Source: Gemmatimonadales bacterium
Lineage (GTDB): Bacteria > Gemmatimonadota > Gemmatimonadetes > Gemmatimonadales > GWC2-71-9
Direction of reading: 5' to 3'
NCBI GenBank assembly: GCA_025934955.1
Contig: JAICWE010000037.1
Span: 1-33,144 of the forward strand
Length of the DNA: 33,144 bases
The notes under the pieces are model-generated. The model searched no databases, was not told where the DNA came from, and saw nothing but the letters and a program-made list of their open reading frames with translations. The translations under genes and the position numbers were made by a program. Positions 32,567 through 33,144 of the stretch are shown here, piece by piece (within the stretch, counting starts at the first letter, position 1; every line of letters starts with the position of its first letter).

Positions 32567-32590
32567 CGCGGGCGCCCCTCGGTGCCCGTG
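32567..32590 (+). terminator. Stable hairpin after the efflux operon, possible terminator
   Basis: Bases 32567-32576 pair with 32581-32590 around a CCTC loop: ten pairs, two of them G-U, just three bases after the permease stop. There is no T-run, so it is not a classic intrinsic terminator. It could be a GC-rich terminator or a 3'-end stabiliser. Confidence 0.4.
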
Positions 32591-32626
32591 GTTCCTCGAG
32601 ACCGTCCCGCCGTGTGCCTCCCGCAG

Positions 32627-32632
32627 TAGCTT
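32627..32632 (+). promoter_or_regulatory. Candidate -10 element, leaderless start
   Basis: TAGCTT lies seven bases before ATG 32640, too close for a ribosome site. No good -35 is visible. It parallels TACCTT before 14233 and TAGATT before the ECF operon. Confidence 0.25.
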
Positions 32633-32639
32633 TCGCTGA

Positions 32640-33144
32640 ATGACGCCCGATGTCATCGTAGTCGGCGGCGGGATCACCGGCCTGATCGCGGCCGATGAGC
32701 TCGCGGCTGCGGGGCGGCGCGTCACGCTGGTCGAGGCCCGCGACCGGCTCGGCGGGCGGATCGACACCCGCCGCGCCGACGGGCTCTCGGCGCCGATCGA
32801 GCTCGGCGCCGAGTTCGTCCACGGCGAGCACGTCGCCACGTGGGAGTACCTCCGGGCCTTTCAGCTCGATACATACGAGCTGCCCGAGCATCACGAGCGC
32901 CGCCGCAACGGGCGGCCGATCCGATTTCCCGACGTGTACGGCGCGCTGGAGCGGCTGCTCGACGAGGCGCATGGCGAGCGGCCGCTGGGCGACGTGATCG
33001 GTGAGCGGCGCGCCGCCGGCGACGACCCCGAGCTGCTGGATGCCGTCGCGGCGTTCGTCCAGGGATTCCACGCTGCTGATCTCTCCCGCATCGGTACCGC
33101 CGGCCTCCGGATCAACGCGGAAGCGGAGGAGCAGGACGGACACC
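32640..33144 (+). CDS. FAD-dependent amine-oxidase-like oxidoreductase, 3' end cut by window
   Basis: The first 168 residues of a flavoprotein. The dinucleotide-binding motif VIVVGGGITGLIAADELA (about 5-22) is followed by VTLVEARDRLGGRIDTRR, which carries the acidic residue that binds the FAD ribose and the GGR motif of the amine oxidase/protoporphyrinogen oxidase superfamily. IELGAEFVHGEHVATWEYL is typical of flavin amine oxidases. Members oxidise amines, polyamines or carotenoid-type substrates; the C-terminal substrate domain is outside the window, so no substrate can be named. ATG 32640 is the first codon of the fold, just after a promoter-like TAGCTT and a hairpin that closes the previous operon. 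Confidence 0.9.
   Translation, partial: MTPDVIVVGGGITGLIAADELAAAGRRVTLVEARDRLGGRIDTRRADGLSAPIELGAEFVHGEHVATWEYLRAFQLDTYELPEHHERRRNGRPIRFPDVYGALERLLDEAHGERPLGDVIGERRAAGDDPELLDAVAAFVQGFHAADLSRIGTAGLRINAEAEEQDGH

Noticed and set aside
31119..33143. 674-codon minus-strand open frame over the permease and flavoprotein genes
   Set aside because: Same shadow pattern, and it crosses two unrelated plus-strand genes and the hairpin between them.

Overview
This is a gene-dense stretch of a GC-rich (roughly 70% G+C) chromosome from a diderm bacterium. Outer-membrane proteins (a FadL-type channel and a TolC-type channel), lipoproteins, periplasmic LTxxQ proteins, ECF sigma factors and the gene mix (OPT transporter, KirBac channel, split MacAB-type pumps, HEAT proteins) suggest a Gemmatimonadota-like organism. 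That placement is an inference from style and content, because no rRNA or other phylogenetic marker is present. I saw no tRNA, rRNA, CRISPR array, insertion sequence, phage gene or attachment site. Genes are tightly packed, often with ATGA/GTGA overlaps, and no gap exceeds 300 bases. The largest gap is 412-661, between a divergent sigma factor and the OPT gene; I see no gene in it.

Layout: (1) 1-411, minus, 3'-truncated ECF sigma factor. (2) 662-6532, plus: OPT-family transporter, 4-TM membrane protein, KirBac-type potassium channel, unknown protein, M42 aminopeptidase, DUF2071/YqjF-like protein. (3) 6529-11510, minus: a complete ECF vitamin/micronutrient transporter (S, T, ATPase, ATPase), then a HEAT-repeat protein and a GNAT acetyltransferase. 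(4) 11590-14194, plus: secreted M28-PDZ peptidase, GAF/fRMsr-like protein, alpha/beta hydrolase. (5) 14233-20120, plus: unknown protein, PolX-like HhH-PHP protein, endonuclease III, methyltransferase, YyaL/SPATA20-type thioredoxin-fold protein. (6) 20159-25635, plus: cyclophilin, DUF6941-like protein, FadL-like porin, SGNH lipoprotein, HD protein, PLD/cardiolipin-synthase-like enzyme. (7) 25651-32564: a divergent LTxxQ (Spy/CpxP) gene, then an overlapping seven-gene operon of ECF sigma, putative anti-sigma, second LTxxQ protein, TolC, ABC ATPase, adaptor and MacB-type permease. (8) 32640-33144: start of an FAD-dependent amine-oxidase-like gene.

The most interesting signals are these. First, the two ECF-transporter ATPases are complementary and asymmetric. 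One has lost the Walker A lysine, the Q-loop glutamine and the H-loop histidine but keeps LSGGE; the other keeps all of those but has lost the LSGGQ signature. A heterodimer would therefore have one fully canonical and one fully degenerate ATP site. Second, the PolX homologue has lost its polymerase carboxylates while its PHP phosphoesterase site is intact. Third, an envelope-stress-like ECF sigma module is physically fused to a tripartite ABC efflux operon. Two LTxxQ proteins flank it, and its adaptor carries an unusually long insertion with an LTxxQ-like helix. None of these could be tested by database search here.
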